A DNA stretch of 64,000 nt from BOKV01 sp049289295 (GTDB lineage Bacteria > Pseudomonadota > Alphaproteobacteria > Rhizobiales > Rhizobiaceae), in assembly GCA_049289295.1 (NCBI GenBank), contig JBATLL010000062.1, positions 62,001 to 126,000 on the forward strand, read 5' to 3'. Positions 1 to 8,394 of the stretch are shown piece after piece; positions within the stretch are counted from its first letter, which is position 1, and the number at the start of each line of letters is the position of its first letter. The notes below the pieces were generated by a model. The model had not been told where the DNA came from and ran no database searches. It saw only the letters and a list, made by a program, of their open reading frames with translations. The position numbers and the translations under genes are program-made.

Positions 1-353
1 GCGAACGCAATGATCGTCCAGACCGCAATCGCCAGGCTGGCGAGAATGGCCGCATGCGCGAACGCAACCAGCTCACTGCGGCTCCCGCGGAAGCCGAGGC
101 CCCGCACGCGCACAGCAGAACGGAAAACACCGGTCGCGGTCGCCCGCAGGGGCAACGTGCCCATGGCAAGCCCCAGCAGCCTGCAAGGGCACAGCAGCAG
201 CCTGCAAGGGCACAGCAGCAGCCTGGCGCATCCCAGCCACGCAGGGAAGCGCGTCCAGGCGCGGATAACCGTACTGCTGGCAAGCCAGCGGGTGTGGCAA
301 AGGGCAAGCCAAGAAAATGGCAGCGCCAGAAGCGCCGCAAGGCTTTTGCCTGA
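1..353 (+). CDS. C-terminal fragment of a protein with a basic, disordered tail
   Basis: The frame is open from base 3 with no start in view, so the gene begins left of the window. About 116 residues remain, rich in Arg, Gln, Pro and Ala and ending in a strongly basic stretch (KPRKWQRQKRRKAFA). No folded domain is recognisable. Such tails are common at the C-terminus of alphaproteobacterial RNA-binding proteins such as DEAD-box helicases and RluB-type pseudouridine synthases, but the catalytic part is missing, so this is only a guess. A hairpin with a T-run follows the stop within about 30 bases, which supports this frame over the overlapping alternatives. The frame contains a 21-bp tandem repeat. 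Confidence 0.55.
   Translation, partial: ERNDRPDRNRQAGENGRMRERNQLTAAPAEAEAPHAHSRTENTGRGRPQGQRAHGKPQQPARAQQQPARAQQQPGASQPRREARPGADNRTAGKPAGVAKGKPRKWQRQKRRKAFA
180..221 (+). repeat. 21-bp tandem repeat, two copies
   Basis: Two perfect head-to-tail 21-bp units lie at 180-200 and 201-221, and the next bases begin a third, decayed unit. The length is a multiple of three, so the repeat adds a seven-residue block (PARAQQQ) to the disordered tail of the partial gene without shifting the frame. Confidence 0.8.
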
Positions 354-383
354 GCGACATGGCATGAATTGAATGCAGGAAAG

Positions 384-409
384 GCCGGGTCAGTCCCGGC
401 TTTTTCTTT
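384..409 (+). terminator. Rho-independent terminator of the left-edge gene
   Basis: GCCGGG (384-389), a five-base loop and CCCGGC (395-400) are followed by a T-rich run (401-409). It lies about 30 bases after the stop of the partial left-edge gene and separates it from the membrane protein gene downstream. Confidence 0.8.
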
Positions 410-530
410 GCCGGGCACCTCCATCACTGTTTTCCACTGTTGCCTGCGCATCGCTACTTGCAGGCCCGCGCTGCTGCTGCAAGGGTTCCTGCAGACTTTC
501 CTGCACAACTTCACAGCGAAGAGGGTCACC

Positions 531-974
531 ATGAACGCGCTGCTTGTTCCAATGACCGCCGCCTTCCTCGGCGGCGTCGCCATCGCCGTTCAGGCCAGCG
601 TCAATGGCGCGCTTGGCCGCGCGGCAGGTGACACACTGATCGCCACGCTCATCTCTTTCCTGGTCGGCAGCCTGTGCCTTTTGGTCTTTGTTGGCTTGCG
701 CGGCCAGTTTCCAACGCGCACACTTCTGGGCACCGCGCCCTGGTGGGCCTGGATCGGCGGAGCTCTCGGCGCATTCTATGTATGGTCAGCGGCATGGACC
801 GTGCCCCGGCTTGGCGTCCTGACACTGGCAGCAGCAGTCATTACCGGCCAGTTGCTGGCGTCCATGCTGATCGACACTTCAGGTGCTTTTGGCGTGCCGG
901 TGCATGCTGTGAGCTGGCAACGAATCGTGGCCCTGTTGATGGTGTCGGGAGGCCTGGTTCTGTCGCGTTTCTAA
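531..974 (+). CDS. YdcZ/DUF606-family (DMT-like) membrane protein
   Basis: An integral membrane protein of 147 aa with four to five hydrophobic segments. The N-terminus (FLGGVAIAVQASVNGALGR) is typical of the DUF606/YdcZ family, half-size relatives of the drug/metabolite transporters that probably work as dimers; substrate unknown. The ATG at 531 follows GCGAAGAGGG at a good distance. A longer in-frame reading from 369 would put the terminator inside the gene and adds a tail without family resemblance, so it is not used. The gene stands alone between the upstream terminator and the palindrome before the importer operon. Confidence 0.8.
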   Translation: MNALLVPMTAAFLGGVAIAVQASVNGALGRAAGDTLIATLISFLVGSLCLLVFVGLRGQFPTRTLLGTAPWWAWIGGALGAFYVWSAAWTVPRLGVLTLAAAVITGQLLASMLIDTSGAFGVPVHAVSWQRIVALLMVSGGLVLSRF

Positions 975-1041
975 GTTCTGCGGAAACGAAATCAGGCCTT
1001 TACGCCACTTAGCAAGCACAGTTGCCAGCAGCACAAAATTA

Positions 1042-1059
1042 TTTTACCATATGGTAAAA
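1042..1059. promoter_or_regulatory. 18-bp palindrome, RutR-like operator of the base/nucleoside importer operon
   Basis: TTTTACCATATGGTAAAA is a perfect 18-bp inverted repeat 45 bases before the start of the BMP-type binding protein. Its core, TTTACCA-TA-TGGTAAA, differs from the reported RutR operator TTGACCA-NN-TGGTCAA at one base per half. RutR governs pyrimidine use in E. coli, which fits an operon that ends in a cytosine-deaminase-like gene. No regulator gene lies beside it, so the binding protein is an inference; a GntR- or other TetR-family factor is possible. Confidence 0.6.
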
Positions 1060-1103
1060 ATATAGAGGGTCGAGCGAGGGCTCGCATTAAAGGGAGAAAT
1101 GAA

Positions 1104-2141
1104 ATGACACGTAAACCGGATTTGCTGGGACGCCTTGAAATGTCCCGCAGGCGCCTGCTCGGCACTGCCGCTGCGTCAGGCGCAGTACTGGCCATGCCGG
1201 CCTTCATCGGCAAGGCATCGGCACAGGCCAAGCTCAAGGTTGCGGCCATCTATACCGTACCGGTCGAACAGCAGTGGGTAAGCCGCATTCACAAGGCTGC
1301 AAACGCTGCTGTCGAGCGCGGTGACATCGAATATGTCTTTTCCGAAAACACCTCGAACAATGACTATGAACGCGTCATGCGTGAATATTCCGAAGCTGGC
1401 CATGACCTCATCATCGGTGAAGTCTTTGCCGTGGAAGATGCCGCGCGCCAGGTTGCCCGCGACTATCCAAACAAGGCTTACCTGATGGGTTCGTCCTTCA
1501 AGCCGCAGGATGACACGCCAAACTTCGCAGTCTTCGACAACTACATTCAGGACGCTTCGTATCTGTCTGGAATCATTGCAGGTGCGATGACAAAGACAGG
1601 CAATATCGGCATGGTTGGTGGCTTCCCGATTCCGGAAGTGAACCGCCTGATGCATGCCTTCATGGCTGGCGCTCACGAAGTCAACAAGGACATCAAGTTC
1701 CAGGTTGCCTTCATCGGTTCCTGGTTCGATCCGCCAAAGGCCAAGGAAACCGCCTTTGCTCAGATCGACGCTGGCGCGGACCTGCTTTACGCCGAGCGTT
1801 TCGGCGTGTCGGATGCCGCCAAGGAACGTGGCGTTCTTTCGGTTGGCAACGTCATCGACACCCAGTCCGACTATCCGGAGACAGTTGTCGCTTCGGCACT
1901 GTGGCACTTCGAGCCGACGCTCGACAGGGCAATCGGGATGGTCAAGGCTGGTTCGTTCAAGGCCGAGGACTATGGTGCATACTCCTTCATGAAGGAAGGT
2001 GGCTGCTCGCTGGCACCGCTCGGCACGTTCGACGGCAAGGTGCCCGCAGAAGTGATGGCAATGGTCGCGGAGAAGGAAGCAGCCATCAAGGCCGGCAGCT
2101 TCTCGGTCGTGATCAACGACGAAGAGCCGAAATCCAACTGA
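1104..2141 (+). CDS. BMP-family (PnrA-like) ABC substrate-binding protein
   Basis: Periplasmic binding protein of 345 aa for an ABC importer. The N-terminus carries a Tat-type signal (SRRRLLG, hydrophobic stretch, then KASAQA, cleavage near residue 41). The mature part shows the BMP/PnrA fold, a family that binds nucleosides and purine bases, with the typical opening KVAAIYTVPVEQQWVSRIH. A GGGAGAAA ribosome site precedes the ATG. The stop overlaps the start of the ATPase gene (TGATG). With a cytosine-deaminase-like enzyme at the end of the operon, the ligand is likely a pyrimidine base, a nucleoside or a related N-heterocycle. Confidence 0.88.
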   Translation: MTRKPDLLGRLEMSRRRLLGTAAASGAVLAMPAFIGKASAQAKLKVAAIYTVPVEQQWVSRIHKAANAAVERGDIEYVFSENTSNNDYERVMREYSEAGHDLIIGEVFAVEDAARQVARDYPNKAYLMGSSFKPQDDTPNFAVFDNYIQDASYLSGIIAGAMTKTGNIGMVGGFPIPEVNRLMHAFMAGAHEVNKDIKFQVAFIGSWFDPPKAKETAFAQIDAGADLLYAERFGVSDAAKERGVLSVGNVIDTQSDYPETVVASALWHFEPTLDRAIGMVKAGSFKAEDYGAYSFMKEGGCSLAPLGTFDGKVPAEVMAMVAEKEAAIKAGSFSVVINDEEPKSN

Positions 2142-3694
2142 TGGAACCCGATCGGGTAGGGGAGGCGGAGGTTGTTCTCCGCCTCTCCGGCATCACGAAA
2201 AGATTTGGCCCGCTGATCGCCAACAATGCGATTTCGTTCGATTTGCATCGAGGCGAAGTCATCGCGCTTCTGGGCGAGAATGGCGCGGGCAAGACAACCC
2301 TGATGAACATCCTGTTTGGTCACTATGTGGCCGATGAGGGTGGCGTGGAAGCATTTGGCCAACGCCTTCCGGAAGGCGATCCGCGCGCCGCACTGGAAGC
2401 CGGTATCGGCATGGTGCACCAGCATTTCACACTGGCTGACCAGATGAGCGTTCTGGAAAACATTGCGCTTGGAACGCAAGGCATCTTCTCGCTGCGCTTC
2501 GACCGCGCACGGGCCTTGAACCGTATCCGCGAACTCTCCTCATCGTTTGGCCTCGAGGTCGATCCCGCAGCCACCGTGTCAAACCTGTCTGTCGGCGAAC
2601 GTCAGCGTGTCGAGATCCTCAAGGCACTGTACCGTAACGCCCGCATCCTGATTCTGGACGAACCGACCGCTGTCCTCACGCCACTGGAAACCGACGCGCT
2701 CTTTGCAACGCTGAAGAAGCTCGTGGCCAATGGCTTGTCCGTCATTTTCATTTCCCACAAGCTCGGCGAGGTCATGGCGGTTTCCGACCGTGTGCTGGTT
2801 CTTCGTGGTGGCCGCCTGGCTGGCGAGAGAAAGACCAGTCAGACCAGTCGCAGTGAACTGGCCGAACTGATGGTGGGCGGCGAAGTGCGTATGCCAAAGG
2901 CATCGCAGGCAAAGCCGGGCGACATTGTTTTCGAACTGCGCAAGGTCTGCGCACAGGCTCGTTCCGGTGCGCGGCTGGCTGATATCGGCTTCAGACTGCA
3001 CGCAGGCGAAATTTCCGGTCTGGCCGGTGTATCGGGCAACGGACAGGCGGCACTTTCGGCACTGCTGGAAGGAACGATCCGGCCGCAGAGCGGGGAGGTC
3101 ATCGTCAAGGGTCGCGAGATCGTGCGCTGGAGCCCGCTCGAAGCGCTCGCTCATGGCATAGGGCGCATTCCCGAAGACAGGCACGCCACAGGCATGATCG
3201 GCGACATGTCCGTGACCGAAAATGTCATTTCGGAAGCCTATCGCTCGCGTCGCTTCAGCCGTCGCGGCATTCTCGACTGGAAAGCAGCGCGCGATTTCGC
3301 CAATGCGATCATCCGCGACTATGAAGTCAAATGTCCCGCACCCGAAGCACGGGTTCGCCTGCTTTCCGGCGGCAACATGCAGAAGCTCATCCTGGGCCGC
3401 GCGCTTGAAGGCAATCCTGATATCATCCTTGCCAACCAGCCCACGCGCGGCCTCGATGTTGGTGCCGTCGCCTATGTTCATTCCCGCCTGATCGAAGCGC
3501 GGGATCGCGGCGCCGCAGTGCTGCTCATATCCGAAGACCTGGACGAGGTGCTGGCGCTTTCCGACCGCATCAACGTGATTTCCAAGGGCAGGCTGAGCGC
3601 GCCGTTCGGCAAAGGCGAAAAGAGCGTGCGCGAGATAGGAGAACTCATGGCAGGGCACGGTTTCGCAGATGGGGAGGCGGCGGATGCGGCTTGA
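2141..3694 (+). CDS. Nucleoside-type ABC importer ATPase, two fused nucleotide-binding domains
   Basis: Cytoplasmic ATPase of 517 aa with two tandem ABC domains, as in NupA/YufO and MglA-like proteins. Domain 1 has Walker A GENGAGKT (residues 45-52), signature LSVGERQR (149-156) and Walker B ILILDEPTAVLT just after. Domain 2 has a degenerate P-loop (GVSGNGQ), signature LSGGN near 408, and NQPTRGLDVG in place of the usual DEPT box. Asymmetric sites like this are normal for the family. The start at 2141 overlaps the binding-protein stop by one base; the reading could extend upstream only through the binding-protein gene. The end overlaps the permease start by 11 bases. Confidence 0.9.
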   Translation: MEPDRVGEAEVVLRLSGITKRFGPLIANNAISFDLHRGEVIALLGENGAGKTTLMNILFGHYVADEGGVEAFGQRLPEGDPRAALEAGIGMVHQHFTLADQMSVLENIALGTQGIFSLRFDRARALNRIRELSSSFGLEVDPAATVSNLSVGERQRVEILKALYRNARILILDEPTAVLTPLETDALFATLKKLVANGLSVIFISHKLGEVMAVSDRVLVLRGGRLAGERKTSQTSRSELAELMVGGEVRMPKASQAKPGDIVFELRKVCAQARSGARLADIGFRLHAGEISGLAGVSGNGQAALSALLEGTIRPQSGEVIVKGREIVRWSPLEALAHGIGRIPEDRHATGMIGDMSVTENVISEAYRSRRFSRRGILDWKAARDFANAIIRDYEVKCPAPEARVRLLSGGNMQKLILGRALEGNPDIILANQPTRGLDVGAVAYVHSRLIEARDRGAAVLLISEDLDEVLALSDRINVISKGRLSAPFGKGEKSVREIGELMAGHGFADGEAADAA

Positions 3695-4733
3695 ACCCAA
3701 GGCGGCGGCGGGGCTTGCCGCCTCGATCCTCTATCCCGTAGCCGCCATTCTGGCGACGCTGATCTTCGCGTCCATTCTCGTCCTGCTGGCTGGCGCGAAC
3801 CCGTTCAATGTCTTTGCACTTGTCGTCAAGGGCGCGGCTGGCTCCCAGTTCGCGATCCTTGAAACACTGACGCGCGCCACGCCATTGATCTTCACCGGCC
3901 TTGCCGTTGCTGTCGCCTTTCGCGCCAAGCTGTGGAACATCGGTGCCGAAGCACAGCTTTACATTGGTGGTGTGGTCACCGTGGTACTCGCCACCGGCAA
4001 CATACCCTTGCCAGCGCCACTGCTGATGCCGGTCATGATTGCCGTGGTGCTGCTCGCTGGCGCACTGGTTCTGCTGGGACCTGCCATCCTGAAAATACGC
4101 TTCGGCGTGGACGAGGTCGTGACGACCCTGCTCCTCAACTTCATCATGCTACTGTTCGTGTCCATGCTGCTGGAAGGACCGTTGAAGGACCCGATGGGCC
4201 TTGGCTGGCCACAGTCCAAGCGCATCATCGCGGATCTGCAATTGCCACGCCTGATTGCGGGCAAGCGCCTCCATTTCGGCTTTGTCATTGCAATAATCTC
4301 ATCTCTTGCCGTGTGGTTCATCATGAAGAAGACCACGCTCGGCTATGAGATGCGCGCTGTCGGCCACAATCCCGAAGCCGCGCGCTTTGCCGGAATCCCG
4401 GTCAATCAGGTACTTGTAAAGACAGCCCTTCTTTCCGGCGGGCTTGCCGCACTCGCAGGCTTTTCGGAAGTGGCTGGTCTGAAAGGCAACCTGACGCTCG
4501 ATCTGTCACCCGGCTACGGCTATTCCGGTATTGTCGTCGCCATGCTGGCCATGCTCAATCCGCTCGGCGTCGTTGCTTCCGCCATCTTTGTCGCAGGCAT
4601 CTTTGTCGGCGCGGATGCCATGAGCCGCTCGGCCGGTGTTCCCAGTTACATAGCCCAGGTGATGGTCGCCACTGCACTCCTGACCATGGTTACGGCAATC
4701 ATGCTGTCGCGCTACCGGATAAGGTGGAAATAG
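3684..4733 (+). CDS. Nucleoside-type ABC importer permease 1 (NupB/YufP-like)
   Basis: Inner-membrane permease of 349 aa of the branched-chain/ribose-type family. It has about eight hydrophobic segments and the conserved loops LWNIGAEAQLYIGG and AVGHNPEAARFAGI, diagnostic of BMP-linked nucleoside importers. ATG at 3684 is chosen over the ATG at 3669 because GGGGAGG (3671-3677) sits at the right distance. It is paired with the following permease to form the heterodimeric channel energised by the two-domain ATPase. Confidence 0.88.
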   Translation: MRLEPKAAAGLAASILYPVAAILATLIFASILVLLAGANPFNVFALVVKGAAGSQFAILETLTRATPLIFTGLAVAVAFRAKLWNIGAEAQLYIGGVVTVVLATGNIPLPAPLLMPVMIAVVLLAGALVLLGPAILKIRFGVDEVVTTLLLNFIMLLFVSMLLEGPLKDPMGLGWPQSKRIIADLQLPRLIAGKRLHFGFVIAIISSLAVWFIMKKTTLGYEMRAVGHNPEAARFAGIPVNQVLVKTALLSGGLAALAGFSEVAGLKGNLTLDLSPGYGYSGIVVAMLAMLNPLGVVASAIFVAGIFVGADAMSRSAGVPSYIAQVMVATALLTMVTAIMLSRYRIRWK

Positions 4734-4735
4734 AA

Positions 4736-5677
4736 GTGGAAGCATTTGAAATCCTCATCTCCGCCAGCTTCTGGGTCGCTGCAATCCGCATCGCATCCCC
4801 CTTGATATTCGCCACCATGGGCGAACTGATCTGTGAAAGAGCGGGCGTACTGAATCTCGGCATCGAGGGCATCATGACCGTGGGCGCCTTTTCGGGCTGG
4901 ATCACCGTCTATGCAGGTGGCGATCTGTGGTTCGGCGTGCTCGTGGCTGCCCTGGCTGGTGCTGCATTCGGCATGCTGCATGGCTTTCTCACGGTTCCGC
5001 TGGGCCTTTCGCAACATGTCACGGGTATCGGCATTACCCTGCTTGCCACCAGCCTGACCTATTTCACCTATCGCATTGTGCTGCCGGAGGTGACGTCTCC
5101 GCCCAAGATCGAACCTTTCCAGCCCTGGCCCGTGCCGGGACTTTCCGAACTGCCGGTCATCGGCCAGGCGCTGTTCAACCAGACACCTCTCACCTATCTC
5201 GCCTTCATTTCGGTCGCTCTTGTTGCCTGGGTCCTTTACCGCACTCCCTTTGGCCTGGCGATCCGGGCAGTGGGTGAAAACCCTGCTGCAGTTGAAGCGC
5301 AGGGCATCAATGTCACGATCATCCGCATGGCTGCGGTCATGATAGGCTCCGCCTTCATGGCGGTAGGTGGCGCATTCCTGACCATGTCAGCCTTCAACTC
5401 CTTCTTCTTCGAAATGATCAACGGGCGCGGCTGGATCTGCATCGCACTGGTCGTATTCGGCTCGTGGCGTCCGGGCAAGGCACTGATCGGCGCGATCCTG
5501 TTTGCCGCCTTCGATGCCTATCAGGTCCGCCTGCAACAGGTGACCGGCGGCGTCGTGCCGTACCAGGTTTTCCTGATGCTGCCCTATGTCCTGTCGATCA
5601 TTGCGCTGATCGCGGTGGCACGGCGCGCAACCTATCCAAAGGCGCTGATGATTCCCTACCAGAAAGGCGAAAGATGA
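4736..5677 (+). CDS. Nucleoside-type ABC importer permease 2 (NupC/YufQ-like)
   Basis: Second permease of the BMP-type importer, about 313 aa. It shows the family loops CERAGVLNLGIEGIMTVGAF and AVGENPAAVEAQGI. The GTG at 4736 has AAGGTGG upstream at an ideal spacing; an in-frame GTG at 4724 would overlap the previous gene but lacks a ribosome site. The stop overlaps the ATG of the deaminase gene (ATGA), so the two are translationally coupled. Confidence 0.85.
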   Translation: MEAFEILISASFWVAAIRIASPLIFATMGELICERAGVLNLGIEGIMTVGAFSGWITVYAGGDLWFGVLVAALAGAAFGMLHGFLTVPLGLSQHVTGIGITLLATSLTYFTYRIVLPEVTSPPKIEPFQPWPVPGLSELPVIGQALFNQTPLTYLAFISVALVAWVLYRTPFGLAIRAVGENPAAVEAQGINVTIIRMAAVMIGSAFMAVGGAFLTMSAFNSFFFEMINGRGWICIALVVFGSWRPGKALIGAILFAAFDAYQVRLQQVTGGVVPYQVFLMLPYVLSIIALIAVARRATYPKALMIPYQKGER

Positions 5678-6966
5678 GCTTCGATCTCCTGCTCAAGGGA
5701 GGGGTTCTTCCCGATGGCGCATCCGCAGATATCGCGATCACGGGCGACCGGATCGTCGCGGTCGAGCCTTCCATCGATGCATCCGCCAAAGAGGTCATCG
5801 ATATCGCGGGTGATCTTGTGTCGCCGCCTTTTGTCGATCCGCATTTCCATATGGACGCTACGCTTTCCTATGGCCTGCCGCGCATCAACAAGTCCGGCAC
5901 CTTGCTGGAAGGCATTGCATTGTGGGGCGAATTGAAGCCGCTGCTCACCCATGAAGCTGTTGTGAGCAGGGCATTGGATTATTGCGACTGGGCCGCGTCC
6001 ATGGGACTGCTTTCCATTCGCAGCCATGTCGATGTCTGCGATGATCGCCTGCTTGCCGTGGATGCGCTGATCGAAGTGCGCGAAAAGGTTCGCGACTATA
6101 TCGATCTGCAGCTTGTTGCCTTTCCACAGGACGGGCTCTATCGCTCACCAGCCGCGCGCCAGAACCTGCTGCGCGCACTGGACAAGGGCGTCGACATTGT
6201 TGGCGGCATCCCGCATTTCGAGCGCACCATGGCGGATGGCCGCGCATCCGTTACCGAACTTTGCGAGATCGCCGCAGAGCGCGGCCTGATGGTCGACATG
6301 CATTGCGACGAGACCGACGATCCGATGTCGCGCCATATCGAGCAACTGGCCTACGAAACCCAGCGCCTCGGTTTGCAGGGCAGGGTGGCCGGCTCGCATC
6401 TCACCTCAATGCACTCGATGGACAATTATTACGTCTCCAAACTCCTGCCGCTGATGGCAGAAACCCAGGTTGCGGCAATCCCCAATCCGCTCATCAACAT
6501 CACGCTGCAGGGCCGTCACGACACCTATCCCAAGCGTCGGGGCATGACCCGGGTGCCCGAAATGCTGCAATATGGAATTACCGTGGGCTTCGGCCAGGAT
6601 TGCGTGCTTGATCCCTGGTATTCGCTCGGCACTGCCGACATGCTCGACGTTGCCCTCATGGGGCTCCATGTTGCGCAGATGACCAGTCCCGACCAGATGC
6701 GGCGCTGCTTCGACATGGTGACAGTGGAAAGCGCGCGGATCATGGGTCTTGCCGACTATGGCATTGCCCGGGGCAAATCTGCCAATCTGGTGGTTCTGGA
6801 TGCTGGCGACCGCATCGAGGCGATCCGGCTCCGCGCTTCGCGCCGACTGGTCATTGCCAGGGGCAAGATCATTGCGCGCGCGCAGGCGCGAACGAGCGAA
6901 TTATCAATTCCCGCTCGCCCAAACCAAGTCACGCGCCGATTCCGTGTTCCAGGGCAACAGGCCTAA
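5674..6966 (+). CDS. Cytosine deaminase-like metal amidohydrolase
   Basis: Cytoplasmic amidohydrolase of 430 aa of the cytosine deaminase (CodA) branch, which hydrolyses the exocyclic amine of cytosine or related heterocycles. Metal ligands are visible as H57-F-H59, H210 in MHCDE and D309. The stretch FGQDCVLDPWY aligns with FGHDDVFDPWY of E. coli CodA, so the residue after the metal Asp is Cys (C310) instead of Asp, and the one before is Gln instead of His. These flank the base pocket, so a substrate other than cytosine (isoguanine, creatinine-like or another N-heterocycle) is possible. It is the last gene of the importer operon. About 30 extra residues trail the family core, and the stop overlaps the stop of the convergent GFA-family gene. 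Confidence 0.85.
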   Translation: MSFDLLLKGGVLPDGASADIAITGDRIVAVEPSIDASAKEVIDIAGDLVSPPFVDPHFHMDATLSYGLPRINKSGTLLEGIALWGELKPLLTHEAVVSRALDYCDWAASMGLLSIRSHVDVCDDRLLAVDALIEVREKVRDYIDLQLVAFPQDGLYRSPAARQNLLRALDKGVDIVGGIPHFERTMADGRASVTELCEIAAERGLMVDMHCDETDDPMSRHIEQLAYETQRLGLQGRVAGSHLTSMHSMDNYYVSKLLPLMAETQVAAIPNPLINITLQGRHDTYPKRRGMTRVPEMLQYGITVGFGQDCVLDPWYSLGTADMLDVALMGLHVAQMTSPDQMRRCFDMVTVESARIMGLADYGIARGKSANLVVLDAGDRIEAIRLRASRRLVIARGKIIARAQARTSELSIPARPNQVTRRFRVPGQQA

Positions 6967-7355
6967 TCTTCCGAGCGCCCTTCATTTTCCCGGTCGCCGC
7001 CATAGTGCTTCTTCACGGGGAATGGCGGCAACCAGGCCTCCCGCCTTACCGTCCACAATTCATAGCTTGGTTTGAACTGATCCGGCTTGTCGAGCGAACC
7101 GAGATTGACCTCGATTTCATCGCCACTGTGCCCGAACACGCTCGAACCGCAATCCGCACAGAAATGCCTTCCGCGATAGGAGCGTGTTTCGCCGGTGATC
7201 GTGACAGCCTTTTCGGGGAAGATGGCTGACGCGTGAAACAGCGCACCGTGATGTTTGCGGCAATCGAGACAGTGACAGATACCCACCCGGTAGGGCAGTC
7301 CAGCTGCAAAGAGGCGAACTTTTCCACACAGGCATCCGCCCGAGATCGTATCCAT
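6963..7355 (-). CDS. GFA-family zinc protein (CENP-V/GFA fold)
   Basis: A small cytoplasmic protein of 130 aa with the GFA family zinc pattern: CLCG (C8, C10), CHCLDC (C27, C29, C32) and a later CADC. The family is named after a proposed glutathione-dependent formaldehyde-activating enzyme, but that activity is doubtful and the real role of most members is unknown. It is transcribed alone, convergent with the deaminase gene, the two stop codons overlapping by three bases. Confidence 0.85.
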   Translation of the reverse strand: MDTISGGCLCGKVRLFAAGLPYRVGICHCLDCRKHHGALFHASAIFPEKAVTITGETRSYRGRHFCADCGSSVFGHSGDEIEVNLGSLDKPDQFKPSYELWTVRREAWLPPFPVKKHYGGDRENEGRSED

Positions 7356-7467
7356 GGCGCTACTCCGTCATCCTGCCTGGCTGCAAGGGCAGCAATAACC
7401 CGATATTATGGTCTGCAATCGGGAGTGCGCAACTGGCGGATCATTCCGGCTGCAAGTACCGCAACCC

Positions 7468-8394
7468 TCACGCTTTGCCCGCGAGATGCGCCAGAACCGT
7501 TTGCGCGGTCACGGCAGAAACCCTGACATTGGATTCGACCGTCACGCCCGCAACATGTGGCGTGAGTATGAGGTTTGGCACATTGGCAAATTTCTGGCCT
7601 TCATCAGCGCTGAGCGGCTCATTCTCGAACACGTCCAGTGCCGCGCCGCCAAGGTGGCCCTCTTTCAGCGCATCGACAAGGGCAGCCTCGTCAACCACGC
7701 CGCCACGCGCTGCATTGATGAGAATTGCATCGCGTTTCATGCGCCTGAGTGCTTTGCCATCAATCAGGTGCCGCGTGCCTTCGCTCAGCGGCACATGCAA
7801 GCTCACAACATCACAGGTGGACAGCAGCGTCTCGAAACCAACGAGCGTCACCGTGCCAAGCGATGGATCGCCCGCTTTGACGAATGGATCATGGGCAACG
7901 ATGGTCATGCCTAACCCGCTGGCGAGTTTTGCCATGTCGCGGGCAATCGCACCAAAGCCCACCAGTCCAAGTGTCTTGCCTGCAAGTTCGCGACCTGCAC
8001 AGGCCTGTCGTGGCCACTGGCCTGCCAGCATGGCGGGATTTGCAAACCATGCCTGGCGCAACAGCACCATCGCCGCAGTTATCACATATTCGCCGACCGA
8101 AAGATTGTTGGCACCATTGGCCGGATAGACGGCGATATTGCGTTTCCTGCACGCTTCGACATCGATATTGTCGAGGCCAACACCAAGGCGGCCCACACAT
8201 TCAAGATCGGGCGATACATCAAGAAGCGCGGTGTTCACCTGTGTGCGATTGCGAACCACCAGTGCGCGAACGCCCTTCATCATCCCGGCAATTTCCGGCT
8301 GCCGGTCAGCCAGGCCAGGATCATATCGCGTTTCGTGTTTTTCGCGCATTTGCGCCACGGCCGCTTCATCCATGAATTCCGTCACCAGGATCAT
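7468..8394 (-). CDS. D-2-hydroxyacid dehydrogenase, possibly (S)-sulfolactate dehydrogenase type
   Basis: NAD(P)-dependent oxidoreductase of 308 aa. It has the D-isomer-specific fold: substrate-domain motif GRLGVGLDNID, nucleotide motif GLVGFGAIARDMA, catalytic Arg in NAARGGVVDE, Glu in VFENEPL and His in LTPHVAG. The family includes SlcC, the (S)-sulfolactate dehydrogenase, and the opening ILVTEFMDEAAV recalls proteins annotated that way; from memory only. It is the last gene of a ten-gene operon and is coupled to the epimerase gene by ATGA. In that setting it could oxidise a C3 product of the aldolase step. Glycerate, tartronate or phosphoglycerate-type substrates are alternatives. Confidence 0.8.
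   Translation of the reverse strand: MILVTEFMDEAAVAQMREKHETRYDPGLADRQPEIAGMMKGVRALVVRNRTQVNTALLDVSPDLECVGRLGVGLDNIDVEACRKRNIAVYPANGANNLSVGEYVITAAMVLLRQAWFANPAMLAGQWPRQACAGRELAGKTLGLVGFGAIARDMAKLASGLGMTIVAHDPFVKAGDPSLGTVTLVGFETLLSTCDVVSLHVPLSEGTRHLIDGKALRRMKRDAILINAARGGVVDEAALVDALKEGHLGGAALDVFENEPLSADEGQKFANVPNLILTPHVAGVTVESNVRVSAVTAQTVLAHLAGKA

Noticed and set aside
180..221. Possible CRISPR-like repeats
   Set aside because: The two units are directly adjacent without spacers and lie in a coding frame.
2579..3700. Long minus-strand reading frame opposite the ABC ATPase
   Set aside because: It is the shadow of a well-supported gene; its product shows no family resemblance.
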